This document shows, piece after piece, positions 1-8,716 of a stretch of DNA of 64,000 nt. The notes under the pieces were generated by a model. It had not been told where the DNA came from. It searched no databases and worked only from the letters and a program-made list of their open reading frames with translations. How positions within the stretch are numbered: the first letter of the stretch is position 1; every line of letters starts with the position of its first letter. The position numbers were made by a program, and so were the translations under genes. Source of the stretch: Bacillota bacterium (GTDB lineage Bacteria > Bacillota > Ch66 > Ch109); contig JABLWZ010000008.1 of the NCBI GenBank assembly GCA_013178275.1, positions 62,001-126,000 on the forward strand, in the 5' to 3' direction.

Positions 1-889
1 TCAGCTGCCGCCCCGCCTCGATCCCCAGGGCCATATCCGCGAACTTGAACTGGATGGCCTGAAACTGCGCGATCGGCCGGCCGAACTGCACCCGCTGGAA
101 CGCATATTCCAGGGCCAGGTCGAAGGCCCGTTGAGACAGCCCGGTATGGAAAGCCGCCACCGTCAGCCGCGCCGGGTCGAGTACCGACATGGCCACCTTG
201 AAACCTTCTCCCTCCTCTCCCAGCCGGTTCTCCAGCGGGACGCGGCAGTCATCGAAGGCCAAGTCCGTCGTCGGCACCCACCCCAGGCCCATCTTTTTTT
301 CGTGCGCTCCGAAGGAGAAACCGGGGGTGCCCTTCTCCAGGATAAACGCCGTTATCCCCTTGTGTCCGGCAGCCGGGTCGGTCTTGGCGAACACCGTGTA
401 GGTCTCCGCCACGCTGCCGAAGCTGTTGAAGCACTTCGAGCCATTCAGCACGTAGACGTCACCCTGGCGGACCGCCCGGCTCTGCATGGAGGCGTTGTCC
501 GACCCCGCGTTGGCCTCGCTCAATCCGAAGGACGTTAGCTTCTCTCCCCGCGCCATCGGCGGCAGGTACTTGGACTTCTGCTCCTCAGTCCCGTAGAGTA
601 TCATCGGCAGGGAAGCCAACGAAAAACCCGGGACCAGGGAGCCCGGCCCGTTGGCGTAGCCCATCTCCTCCAGTATCAGGCAGTAGGATATGGCGTCGAC
701 GTCCATCCCCTCATACCTCTCGGGAATCAGCAGCGCGGTCAGCCCGATAGCGGCCATTTTTTTTATAGACTCCCAGGGGAAGCGGCCGCTCTCGTCTAAT
801 TCGTCCCCCAGCGGCATCAGCTCCTTGCGGGCGAAGTCCCGGATGTTGCGGAGCAGCAGTCGTTGATCGTCGTTAAGCTGGTAGTCCAT
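1..889 (-). CDS. Acyl-CoA dehydrogenase (3' end outside window)
   Basis: The first 296 codons of an acyl-CoA dehydrogenase, an FAD flavoprotein that forms the alpha,beta double bond of an acyl-CoA and passes electrons to ETF. The N-terminal helical domain, the middle beta domain (FGLSEANAGSDNASM, FNSFGSVAETYTVFAKT) and the start of the C-terminal helical domain (RVQFGRPIAQFQAIQF) are visible. The part with the catalytic glutamate lies beyond base 1, so activity cannot be judged. The ATG at 889 has CGGAGGTG 8 to 9 bases upstream. It follows a second acyl-CoA dehydrogenase by 30 bases and is probably the third gene of the operon that starts with the hydratase at 2909. Substrate chain length is not readable from the sequence. 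Confidence 0.93.
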   Translation of the reverse strand, partial: MDYQLNDDQRLLLRNIRDFARKELMPLGDELDESGRFPWESIKKMAAIGLTALLIPERYEGMDVDAISYCLILEEMGYANGPGSLVPGFSLASLPMILYGTEEQKSKYLPPMARGEKLTSFGLSEANAGSDNASMQSRAVRQGDVYVLNGSKCFNSFGSVAETYTVFAKTDPAAGHKGITAFILEKGTPGFSFGAHEKKMGLGWVPTTDLAFDDCRVPLENRLGEEGEGFKVAMSVLDPARLTVAAFHTGLSQRAFDLALEYAFQRVQFGRPIAQFQAIQFKFADMALGIEAGRQL

Positions 890-919
890 TATTAATGCAC
901 CTCCGGTCAGTCAATAAAA

Positions 920-2065
920 TTACTCACTCAGCAGCAGCCCGGCCAGGATGTTCTTCTGGATCTGGGTCGTGCCGTCCACCAGGGACATGATGCGGATATC
1001 GCGGAGCAGTTTCTCCAGCGGATACTCGCGGATGTACCCGTATCCGCCAAAAATCTGCAGCCCGGTGTTGACCACCTGGAATCCCGTCTCGGTGTTGAAC
1101 GCCTTGCAGATTGCGGACTCCTTCTGGCAGGGAAGGTCGTTGGAGGCCATCCAGGCGGCTCTCCAGTACAGGTCCCTCATCGCCTGGATGGAGATAGCCA
1201 TGTCCGCCAGCATGTGCTGGATGGCCTGCAGCTCACAGATGGGCCGGCCGAACTGCACCCGCTGCTTCGAGTAAACCAGGGCCTCCTCGAAGGCCCGGCG
1301 GGAGACGCCGACCGCTCCCGAGGCGACCGAGATGCGGGCCTTGTTCAGGGTCCCCAGCGCCAGCCGCATACCCTTGCCTTCCCCCAGGAGCAGGTTCTCC
1401 TTCGGCACCCGGAGGTCCTCCATGATGACCTCCGAGGTTACCGAGGCCCGTATCCCCAGCTTCTTCTCTTTCTTACCGCAGTAGATACCGGGTGTGTCCG
1501 CCGGCACCACGAAGGCGGTGACTCCCCGGGTGCCCTTGGAGCGGTCGACACTGGCGAAGATGGTAAACTGGCTGGCGACCGCCCCGTTGGTGATGAAGCA
1601 CTTGCCGCCGTTCAGCACGTAATGGTCGCCCTTCAGCACGGCGGTGGACTGCATCGCCCCGGCGTCCGAGCCCGAGCCGGGCTCCGTAAGGCCGAAGGCG
1701 GAGAGTATCGGTGCCTCGGTGAACGGGGTCAGGAACCTCCTCTTCTGCTCCTCGCTGCCGCCGATGATGACCGGCAGGTTGGCCAGGGTATTGGCGTTGA
1801 ATATGGTCGAGATACCCGCGCAGCCCCGGCACAGTTCCTCGTTGACCAGGCAGTAGGTGAAAAACTCCAGCCCCGGCCCGCCGTACTCCTCGGGAATGCT
1901 CAGGTTCATCAGCCCCACTTCCCAGGCCTTCTTCACGATCTCCGCCGGGTGTTTCTCGCTCTCGTCGTACTGCTCGGCTGCCGGGATCATCTCGTTCTTC
2001 GCGAAACTGCGGGCCAGTTTTACGATATCCTGTTGTTCCTCGGTTAAATTATAGTTTAACAGCAT
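920..2065 (-). CDS. Acyl-CoA dehydrogenase
   Basis: A full-length 381-residue acyl-CoA dehydrogenase, the usual size for short- or medium-chain members. Landmarks in order are the flavin/substrate stretch FGLTEPGSGSDAGAM, FITNGAVASQFTIFA in the beta domain, RVQFGRPICELQAIQ, and IFGGYGYIREYPLEK near the C-terminus. The glutamate of REYP in that last motif is the catalytic base of most family members. The ATG at 2065 follows GAGGGGG. It lies between a crotonase (55 bases upstream) and another acyl-CoA dehydrogenase (30 bases downstream), so it probably supplies the oxidation step for the same substrate or a branched analogue. Electron transfer would need ETF, which is not in this window. Confidence 0.95.
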   Translation of the reverse strand: MLLNYNLTEEQQDIVKLARSFAKNEMIPAAEQYDESEKHPAEIVKKAWEVGLMNLSIPEEYGGPGLEFFTYCLVNEELCRGCAGISTIFNANTLANLPVIIGGSEEQKRRFLTPFTEAPILSAFGLTEPGSGSDAGAMQSTAVLKGDHYVLNGGKCFITNGAVASQFTIFASVDRSKGTRGVTAFVVPADTPGIYCGKKEKKLGIRASVTSEVIMEDLRVPKENLLLGEGKGMRLALGTLNKARISVASGAVGVSRRAFEEALVYSKQRVQFGRPICELQAIQHMLADMAISIQAMRDLYWRAAWMASNDLPCQKESAICKAFNTETGFQVVNTGLQIFGGYGYIREYPLEKLLRDIRIMSLVDGTTQIQKNILAGLLLSE

Positions 2066-2120
2066 CTGCCGGCCCCCTCTTTCTATCGTCAGGACTTAAA
2101 AAACCTGCCTTTAAAAACCA

Positions 2121-2909
2121 CTACTTCCCCTGAAACTTGGGACGCCGCTTCTCGCTGAAAGAACGCATCCCCTCTTTTTGATCCTCGGTCGCGAACAGGA
2201 TCGCGAAGTTGCGTGCCTCGATCATGCTGCCGGCGGCCAGGTCCACCTCAATACCCTGGTTGATAGCGCTCTTGGCCATCATCAGTGCCATCCCCCCGTG
2301 TCGGGCGATCTTCCCGGCCAGCTTCATGGTCTCCTTCATCAGGGACTCCACCGGGACCACCCGGTTAACCAACCCCAGGCGTTCAGCGGTTCGGGCGTCG
2401 ATGGTGTCACCGGTAAAGATAAGCTCCTTGGCCTTACGCCTCCCGATCAGCCTCGGGAGCCGCTGGGTCCCCCCAGCCCCGGGTATGATGCCCAGCTTGA
2501 TCTCCGGCAGCCCGAAGACCGCCGTCTCCGAGGCCACCGCCAGGTCGCAGGCCAGGACCATCTCCGTGCCCCCTCCCAGGGCGTAGCCGCTGACCGCCGC
2601 TATCACCGGTTTGCTCAGGTTGTCGATCCGGTCGTAGCACTCCCGGCCAAACTCCTTGTAAAAACTCTTGGTCACGTACACCGGGTTCATGCCCTCCATC
2701 TGGCGGATATCCCCGCCCGCCGAGAACACCTCGGTCCCTCCGGTTATCACCACCACCCGGGTCCCGTCGTCATCCTCCAGCTCCCTGATGGCCCGCGATA
2801 TCTCCGCCATCATTTCCTGGTTCATGGCGTTCCTGCTCTCGGGCCGGTTGAGTTTCAGCACCGTTATGCCGTCTTCATGCCTTTCCAGCAGGACATTGCT
2901 GTATCCCAT
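2121..2909 (-). CDS. Enoyl-CoA hydratase/isomerase (crotonase family)
   Basis: A 262-residue crotonase. The oxyanion-hole segments are visible (FSAGGDIRQM and GYALGGGTEMVLACD). Both glutamates that activate water in enoyl-CoA hydratases are present, one in GGGTEM and one in FGLPEIKLGIIPGAGG, so hydration of a 2-enoyl-CoA is the simplest reading. It is the first gene of an operon with two acyl-CoA dehydrogenases. The ATG at 2909 has AAGGAG about 10 bases upstream. About 110 bases upstream lies a -24/-12 element, so transcription is probably sigma-54 dependent. The exact acyl substrate is unknown, and an isomerase or lyase role cannot be excluded. Confidence 0.93.
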   Translation of the reverse strand: MGYSNVLLERHEDGITVLKLNRPESRNAMNQEMMAEISRAIRELEDDDGTRVVVITGGTEVFSAGGDIRQMEGMNPVYVTKSFYKEFGRECYDRIDNLSKPVIAAVSGYALGGGTEMVLACDLAVASETAVFGLPEIKLGIIPGAGGTQRLPRLIGRRKAKELIFTGDTIDARTAERLGLVNRVVPVESLMKETMKLAGKIARHGGMALMMAKSAINQGIEVDLAAGSMIEARNFAILFATEDQKEGMRSFSEKRRPKFQGK

Positions 2910-3016
2910 CGAGGTTCAGCTCCTTGCCTTATTCAATCCCCTCGGGAAAACCAAACACCATACACCTTCCCGCATTGTACATACTAAAGTCCCAGCAGCA
3001 TCAATCAGAAAAAATA

Positions 3017-3032
3017 TGCAAGTATCATGCCG
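3017..3032 (-). promoter_or_regulatory. Sigma-54 (-24/-12) promoter of the 2909-1 operon
   Basis: On the minus strand the sequence reads CGGCATGATACTTGCA. It matches TGGCAYG-N4-TTGCW except for the first base, with the required GG/GC spacing. It lies about 110 bases before the hydratase start and just after the terminator of the PHP gene. Unlike three other sigma-54 promoters here, no GTAC-N7-GTAC pair is seen upstream. Confidence 0.7.
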
Positions 3033-3054
3033 TTTGATCTCCCGGGTGGAGACG

Positions 3055-3080
3055 AAAAAGAGAAGGGAGCCAATCCCTTC
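3055..3080 (-). terminator. Rho-independent terminator of the PHP gene
   Basis: On the minus strand, GAAGGGA pairs with TCCCTTC around a five-base loop and is followed by TCTTTTT. It lies just past the stop codon at 3107 and insulates the sigma-54 promoter at 3017-3032. Confidence 0.75.
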
Positions 3081-3106
3081 CCGCACCGGTCTAATTAAAC
3101 CGGGTA

Positions 3107-3667
3107 TTATCCCTTCGCAAAAACGTTTCGATGCCCCCCCTGCTTGATCTGCCTCAGGATAGAGTCCTTATCCCGCCCGCACCCTATCTCGACCCAGGCG
3201 CGCCCGCACCCCAGAGACTCGTGAGAATCATCGGTCGCAACCTTGGGGTAGGGTATCTCCTCGCGGTCATACAGCGGGGTATAAAACCCCAGGTGCGAGA
3301 CCTCCACCGCGTCGATCCGGTACTTCTCCTCCACATCGGCGAGACACTCCAGGCACTGCCGGACCGACAGCCGGTAATCGGCGGGGTGATTGAACACATA
3401 CAGCCTCTCGTTAACCCCCTCGATTTCGTTTACATGGACGTACCCCCAGCGGGTCCGCAGGGTGAGTTCGACGCCAAAAAAAATAATCATATTCGAGGCT
3501 ATCCCCTCGATCGCCTCCCGGTAACCACGCTTTATCAGGTGGTCATGGTCGGTGATGGCGATAAAATCGAAACCCAGCGCGGAATATAGGTCCGCCGCTT
3601 CCTGGGGGGTGAGCCGCCCGTCGGAAAAGGTCGTATGGATGTGCAGTTGCCCCTTCAGAACTATCAC
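3107..3667 (-). CDS. PHP-domain metal-dependent phosphoesterase
   Basis: A 186-residue single-domain PHP protein. The N-terminal metal ligands HIHTTFSDG and the second motif ITDHDH are diagnostic, and further His/Asp residues occur at EVSHLGF and TDDSHESLG. The family includes histidinol phosphatase and the RNase AM/TrpH-type nucleases. This copy is short, so the substrate is uncertain. The start is GTG at 3667 with only a weak GAGAG upstream. It ends at a hairpin terminator. The 227 bases upstream, to the phosphatase-like gene at 3895, show no clear promoter, so it may share the transcript of the two-component genes or have its own weak promoter. Confidence 0.85.
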   Translation of the reverse strand: MIVLKGQLHIHTTFSDGRLTPQEAADLYSALGFDFIAITDHDHLIKRGYREAIEGIASNMIIFFGVELTLRTRWGYVHVNEIEGVNERLYVFNHPADYRLSVRQCLECLADVEEKYRIDAVEVSHLGFYTPLYDREEIPYPKVATDDSHESLGCGRAWVEIGCGRDKDSILRQIKQGGHRNVFAKG

Positions 3668-3894
3668 CGCTCTCGAAAAACACTTAATCTATCCCAACGT
3701 GCAAGAACCGTTCCAGCACCCGACTGATCAAACATTCGGGTTGATGCAGATCCGAGCCAGTATCTCCTGGGTTTAAAAGACGGGTTCATCCGCTGCACAA
3801 TCAGGATTTTTCGTGCAAATAATGTACACGGGTTAAAAAAAAAGCGGCAGACGCCACCCGCGCCAGCCACCGATTTGACTTATCGCCCTGACCT

Positions 3895-4407
3895 TTACCT
3901 GGTATTTAAACCATTTCTCCTGGCTTCTTCCCGCATCCGGGTCATGAACTCCTTCTGCGCATTCGACTGAGCCATCGCGCCGGCTTCCCTGACCACTCTC
4001 TGCGCCGAATCGAGTTCTAACCCCAGCGTCAGCAGCACCGAGACCGCCAGGGTCGCCGTCCGGCCAATGCCGCCCGCGCAGTGGATCAGCAGGCTTTCTC
4101 CGCCTCTCAACCGTTCGGTTATCGAGCCTACCAGTTTGATAAACTCCATTTCGTCATCGGGTATGCCAAAGTCGAACAACGGGAAGTGTTCCCACTCGAA
4201 GTCGAGAATGTTCAGCTCGATGGCCTTTGCATATTCGGGAGATTTGCTGACTATCTCTTCAAAAGGGTTTAAACAGATCACCGTACTTACCTGGTGCTTT
4301 TTTATAACCTCCACGGCCTTTGAGAAGGGCTCGTTGCGGCCAGGCATATATGAAAGGAAGAGGTTTCCTGAAATACCGTCGGGAAGGTTAACCTTTCTCA
4401 AGATCAT
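3895..4407 (-). CDS. Dual-specificity / tyrosine phosphatase-like protein
   Basis: A 170-residue cysteine-based phosphatase. The P-loop HCAGGIGRT, with Cys110 and Arg116, fits HCX5R(S/T). An acidic stretch GIPDDE about 25 residues earlier is placed like the general-acid loop. Such enzymes remove phosphate from Tyr/Ser/Thr or from small phosphorylated molecules in the cytoplasm. It starts with ATG at 4407 after AAAGGAG, 51 bases behind the sigma-54 response regulator, so it is probably cotranscribed with the two-component pair. That neighbourhood suggests a signalling accessory role, but there is no sequence evidence for its target. Confidence 0.88.
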   Translation of the reverse strand: MILRKVNLPDGISGNLFLSYMPGRNEPFSKAVEVIKKHQVSTVICLNPFEEIVSKSPEYAKAIELNILDFEWEHFPLFDFGIPDDEMEFIKLVGSITERLRGGESLLIHCAGGIGRTATLAVSVLLTLGLELDSAQRVVREAGAMAQSNAQKEFMTRMREEARRNGLNTR

Positions 4408-4458
4408 TTTTATGGGCTCCTTTGATGCTGTAACTCTCAGTTCCTTGCGTCTGGGACT

Positions 4459-5811
4459 TTATTGCCCGTCGATCATGCCGTACTTCTTAAGCTTGTACTG
4501 CAGCACCCGGCGGCTTACACCGAGCAGGGCGGCGGCCTTGGCGCGGTGGCCGTCGGTTTTTTCCAGCGCCTCGACGATGATGTCCCTTTCCATCTTGCCC
4601 AGGAAATTGTCCAGCTTGACCTCGGACACCTTTTCGTTTTCCAGGCTACGGATGTGGGCTGGAAAGCAGTCGATGGTTATCTCGCTGCTGTCGGTCAGGA
4701 TCATGGCCCGCTCGATTAGATTCTCCAGTTCCCGGATGTTGCCCGGCCAGGAGTAGCTCGTCAGCAGCTCCATAACCCTGGGGGATACCCCTTTGATGCT
4801 TCTCCCCAGCTTGTTGTTAAACCGGTCCACAAAGAAGTTGATAAGTTCCGGGATGTCTTCCGCCCTTTCCCGCAGGGGCGGCATGGTAATGGAGAACACA
4901 TTCAGGCGGTAGTAAAGGTCTTCGCGGAACTTCCCCTTGGCTACCGCGTCCTCCAGGTTCTCATTGGTGGCGGCGATGATCCTGACGTCGATCTCTAAAA
5001 AACGCTCTCCCCCTACCCTTTCGAACTTCTTGTCCTGGATGATCCTCAGCAGCTTCGCCTGGGTCTGGGGGCTCAGGGTGCCAATCTCGTCCAGGAATAC
5101 TGTGCCCCGGTTGGCCAGTTCGAACTTCCCGGTTTTCGACGACACCGCCCCGGTGAAGGCCCCTTTCTCGTGGCCGAACAGCTCGCTTTCCATCAGGGTC
5201 TCGGGTAGAACGGCGCAGTTTATGGTTATAAAGGGGAACTGCTTCCGGGGACTCAGCTTATGTATCTCATGGGCTATGAGGCTCTTTCCGGTCCCGCTCT
5301 CCCCGGTTATCAGGACGGTGGTGTTGGGTAGGGCGACCTTTTTTATTATCTTGAAGATCTCCTCCATCTGCCTGCTGCGCCCGATGATCCCAGGGTAGGC
5401 GTTCTCTTGGGGGTTCGATCCGGAAGCGGTCAGATGGCTTTTTTTCCCTTGGGAGATCGCGGTTTTGACTATATCGACCAGTTCGTCGTTCTCGAAGGGC
5501 TTCACGATGTAATCGAAGGCCCCCTGCTTCATCGATTCGACCGCTGTTTTGACGGTGGCATAGCCGGTCATGATTACCACCTTGGAGTTCGGGTCCAGTT
5601 TCACTACCTCTCTCAACGTCTCCATCCCGTCTCGCCCCGGCATGCGGAGGTCCATGACGGTTACGTCGACCGGACTTGACCTCAGCCTTTTTAACGCCTC
5701 GTCCCCATTGGCCGCCTCAAAGACCGTGAAACCCTCGGATGTGAACACATCCCTCAGGAACCGGCGCACGGACGCTTCGTCGTCCACCAGCAGTATCTTC
5801 CTATTCTTCAT
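4459..5811 (-). CDS. Sigma-54-dependent response regulator (REC-AAA+-Fis)
   Basis: A 450-residue NtrC-type activator. The receiver domain has the acidic pocket D10/D11, phosphorylation site D54 and K104. The AAA+ domain has Walker A GESGTGKS near 170-177, the sigma-54 contact loop GAFTGA at 217-222, and FLDEIG as Walker B. A Fis-type HTH ends the protein ([19 protein letters not shown]). I prefer the ATG at 5811 because AGGAAG lies 11 bases upstream, whereas a GTG at 5823 would sit on that site. It overlaps the end of the kinase gene, so translation is coupled. The HTH is nearly identical to that of the fused activator at 11667, so both probably recognise the same DNA. Likely targets are the sigma-54 promoters in this window. 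Confidence 0.95.
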   Translation of the reverse strand: MKNRKILLVDDEASVRRFLRDVFTSEGFTVFEAANGDEALKRLRSSPVDVTVMDLRMPGRDGMETLREVVKLDPNSKVVIMTGYATVKTAVESMKQGAFDYIVKPFENDELVDIVKTAISQGKKSHLTASGSNPQENAYPGIIGRSRQMEEIFKIIKKVALPNTTVLITGESGTGKSLIAHEIHKLSPRKQFPFITINCAVLPETLMESELFGHEKGAFTGAVSSKTGKFELANRGTVFLDEIGTLSPQTQAKLLRIIQDKKFERVGGERFLEIDVRIIAATNENLEDAVAKGKFREDLYYRLNVFSITMPPLRERAEDIPELINFFVDRFNNKLGRSIKGVSPRVMELLTSYSWPGNIRELENLIERAMILTDSSEITIDCFPAHIRSLENEKVSEVKLDNFLGKMERDIIVEALEKTDGHRAKAAALLGVSRRVLQYKLKKYGMIDGQ

Positions 5812-7309
5812 GGTCCCGATCACTTCCTAAAGGGAATTCAAGCCTAAAGGATGTCCCCAGGCCCTCGTCACTGGAAACCCTGATCTTTGCCCCGTGGGTG
5901 TTGGCGACCTGCTGGACTATGGCTAGTCCCAGCCCGGTTCCCGTATCCTTCGTCGTGAAGTAAGGATCGAAGATCTTATCCATATACTCCTCGGGGATAC
6001 CGCACCCATTGTCGACTATCTCGATCACTACACCATCCGGTGAAGCGCTGGTGCATATCTTAATTATTCCATTGTCGGTTATCGACTGATAGGCGTTAAC
6101 CAGCAGGTTGACGAATATACACTCGATCTTTTGATAATCGCCTGAAATCGCGGGTATATTCTCACCCAGGTTTTCTATTATCCTGATATCGCCCTTGTCG
6201 ATGCCCGCAACCTTGATCGCCTTTCTCAGGGCCTGGTTGACGTCGATCTTTTGGTAGCGGTCTTCTTCCGGCTTGCTGAAATCCAGCAGTTCCTGAACCA
6301 CCCGGTTTATCCGGTCGACCTGCTCGATGATGGTCTCCGCGTACTCTTTGTATCTGGTCCCCGGGCTCTCGTTCTTTTCGATTATGCGGGCAAACCCCCT
6401 GATGGAGGCCAGCGGACTCCTCACCTCGTGCGACACCTGGGCCGCGATCTGTCCCAGGACCGCCATCTTTTCCGCCTTGATCAGTTTCTCCTGGTAGAGC
6501 TTGGTTTCGGTTTCATTACGCACGATTCCGATAACGCCCATCAAGTCACCCTCGGCATTGAGCCAGGGGTTGAAGAAATTGCTGATATAGATCTCCTGGT
6601 TGTCCAGCCGTTTGAATTTTATATAGTGAGCCTCATAAGCCTTGCCTTTATTCAAAACATAGTCCATCGACCGCTTAAAAGATTCCCGGTGTTCAGGCCG
6701 CAAGGTATCAAGATAGTGTCTCCCTATGGCCCAATCCGCGGGATAACCGAAGATGGCCTCGGCCGCGCTGTTGAAGTGGATGATCGTCCCATCCAGCGAG
6801 ATGGCGAAGATGGCCGTGTCCACACTCTCTACTATGGTATTGGCGTACTGCTCGTTTTCAGCCAGGGTTACGCTGAGTTCATAACACCTTATTATCAGCA
6901 CCACGGTGGTTCCAAGCTTTTCCAGGTCAGCCTCCGTCCATGCAGTTCCGGTGTCCTTCGCTATCGCGACGGCACCCCTTAAAAACTTGTTGTCTCCGGT
7001 CGATGCGACTATCACGGAGGCTTTAGAACCCAGACCTATCTTCTGTATGTTTTCGGGGTCCAGGAAGTAAGGCTGCTTAAAAGCGGATTTGACCAGGCCG
7101 GGCCCGAGCACCCCGGGGTTGAAATCTATATAAGGAACGTCCGGCGAGGTCCGGATCGCCCTCTCTATCAGCTTTCCCCAGCGTTCGTTATAAATAAAGA
7201 TGAAAACATAATCACAGTTGAATATCTTGCCCAATAAGGCTGACATGACGTTGCACAGAGGCACGTCCGCGGGCATCCCGTCAAACAGTTTTTTGATCTC
7301 CCGGTCCAT
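5801..7309 (-). CDS. GAF-PAS sensor histidine kinase
   Basis: A 502-residue cytoplasmic kinase with no membrane segment: GAF-like domain about 10-150, PAS about 160-270, DHp helix with phospho-acceptor His294 in QVSHEVRSP, and a HATPase domain with N-box residues N401/N405, G1 near DNGCGIP (433-439) and G2 TGTGLGLA (456-463). The start at 7309 follows GGGGGT and aligns with the start of the paralogous activator at 13838; an extension to 7351 has no ribosome site. It overlaps its cognate response regulator by 11 bases. The GAF and PAS domains suggest an intracellular ligand, and given the neighbours an acyl-CoA or aromatic acid is plausible, but nothing in the sequence proves this. Confidence 0.94.
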   Translation of the reverse strand: MDREIKKLFDGMPADVPLCNVMSALLGKIFNCDYVFIFIYNERWGKLIERAIRTSPDVPYIDFNPGVLGPGLVKSAFKQPYFLDPENIQKIGLGSKASVIVASTGDNKFLRGAVAIAKDTGTAWTEADLEKLGTTVVLIIRCYELSVTLAENEQYANTIVESVDTAIFAISLDGTIIHFNSAAEAIFGYPADWAIGRHYLDTLRPEHRESFKRSMDYVLNKGKAYEAHYIKFKRLDNQEIYISNFFNPWLNAEGDLMGVIGIVRNETETKLYQEKLIKAEKMAVLGQIAAQVSHEVRSPLASIRGFARIIEKNESPGTRYKEYAETIIEQVDRINRVVQELLDFSKPEEDRYQKIDVNQALRKAIKVAGIDKGDIRIIENLGENIPAISGDYQKIECIFVNLLVNAYQSITDNGIIKICTSASPDGVVIEIVDNGCGIPEEYMDKIFDPYFTTKDTGTGLGLAIVQQVANTHGAKIRVSSDEGLGTSFRLEFPLGSDRDHEE

Positions 7310-7421
7310 AATTACCCCCGAATACTCGCAAAGTATAAAAAATAATTTCAACCGATTACTGTTTTAATTCGATACCGCAGTAAAATATCCTTTGATAATT
7401 TCCCCGGCGAAAAACAAGCTC

Positions 7422-7449
7422 AGGGGCTGACTCACACAAGGCAGCCCCT
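7422..7449 (-). terminator. Terminator of the 11434-7476 operon
   Basis: AGGGGCTG pairs with CAGCCCCT over a 12-base loop. On the minus strand it is followed after a few bases by a TTTTT run. It lies 27 bases past the acyl-CoA dehydrogenase stop and before the kinase gene. Confidence 0.65.
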
Positions 7450-7475
7450 TTGCTTTTATATGGGGTTGTATGGGG

Positions 7476-8651
7476 TTAACTCTTTTTGGGCTTGGCGGGT
7501 CTGCCCAGCAGCCCCTGGGCTATGATGTCCCTCTGGATCTCCAGGGTTCCGCCGCCGATGTCGATCAGCTTCACATCCCGGTAGCTCCGCTCTACTATGT
7601 ACTCCTTGCAGTAACCGTAACCGCCGAAGATGTGCACGGCGTATTCCGCGTTCTTCTTGGCCACTGTTCCCAGAAAGGACTTCCCGATCGAGGCCTCTAC
7701 CGGGGCCGGGGTCATCCGGTTGTCTATCATCCAGGCGATGCGGTACATCAGGAAGCGGGCCGCGTCGAGTTCGGTCCTCATCTCGGCGATCCGGTGGCGC
7801 ATGGCCTGGAAGTTGCCGATAGGCTGGCCGAACTGCTCCCGGGTCTTGACGTAGTCGATGCAGAGGTTCAGGTTGTATTCCATCAGGCCCAGGTAGTATC
7901 CGAACACACAGCGCTCCCATTCCAGGGTGCCGTGCGCGACCTTGGTGAACCCTTCACCTTCCTTGGCCAGGAGGTTTTCAGCCGGGACAATGCAGTCCTC
8001 GAAGACGAGTTCGCCGGTCGGGGAGGACCTCATCCCCATCTTGTTGAGCTTGTTCCCGCGGCTGAAACCGGGGAAGCCCTTTTCGAAGATGAAGGCGCTG
8101 ATCCCGAGTGCTCCCCGGCTGGGATCGGTCACCGCGAAGACTATCCCCATATCGCAGATAGGGCCGTTGGTGATGAACAGCTTGGTGCCGTTCAGGACGT
8201 AATGGTCGCCCTTCTTTTCCGCCCGCATCCGAATCCCGCTGGCGTCCGACCCTGCGCCCGGCTCAGTCAGCGCGAAGCAGGTTATCAGGTCGCCGCTGGC
8301 TATCCCCGGCAGATACCTGCTCTTCTGCTCCTCGGTCCCGAACTTGACTATCCCCAGTGAGCCGATGGTCAGGTTGGTCCCCCAGGAAATGACCGAGCCC
8401 GCGCAGGCTCCACCACGGCAGGCCGCTTCCATGGCCACCAGGGTATCGGTCGCTCCCAGACCCAGCCCACCGTACTCCTCGGGGTAATAGACACCGCAGA
8501 GGCCTAGTCCCGCCATCTTTTTATAAACCGATCTCGGCAGCCATTCCTGCTTCTCGTCCATTTCGAGGGTGAGGGGCGCGATCTCGTTTTTTGCGAAGTT
8601 CTCGACCATTCTGGAAAAGTCCTGCTGTTCCTGGGTCAATGAAAAGTCCAT
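7476..8651 (-). CDS. Acyl-CoA dehydrogenase
   Basis: A 391-residue acyl-CoA dehydrogenase. Key stretches are FALTEPGAGSDASGI, LFITNGPICDMGIVFA, REQFGQPIGNFQAMRHR and IFGGYGYCKEYIVERS; the KEY glutamate is the expected catalytic base. The ATG at 8651 has GGAGGGG nine bases upstream; that site overlaps an in-frame ATG at 8669, which I therefore reject. It is the last gene of a three-gene operon (flavoprotein, CoA-transferase, this gene) driven by the sigma-54 promoter at 11473-11488 and ended by the hairpin at 7422-7449. It would oxidise the acyl-CoA made by the CoA-transferase; the chain type is unknown. Confidence 0.94.
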   Translation of the reverse strand: MDFSLTQEQQDFSRMVENFAKNEIAPLTLEMDEKQEWLPRSVYKKMAGLGLCGVYYPEEYGGLGLGATDTLVAMEAACRGGACAGSVISWGTNLTIGSLGIVKFGTEEQKSRYLPGIASGDLITCFALTEPGAGSDASGIRMRAEKKGDHYVLNGTKLFITNGPICDMGIVFAVTDPSRGALGISAFIFEKGFPGFSRGNKLNKMGMRSSPTGELVFEDCIVPAENLLAKEGEGFTKVAHGTLEWERCVFGYYLGLMEYNLNLCIDYVKTREQFGQPIGNFQAMRHRIAEMRTELDAARFLMYRIAWMIDNRMTPAPVEASIGKSFLGTVAKKNAEYAVHIFGGYGYCKEYIVERSYRDVKLIDIGGGTLEIQRDIIAQGLLGRPAKPKKS

Positions 8652-8716
8652 GGTTGGATTCCCCTCCATTCGCTATAGATATGGAGGTAGGAAGGATCCC
8701 GCCTCCTTCTTCATCT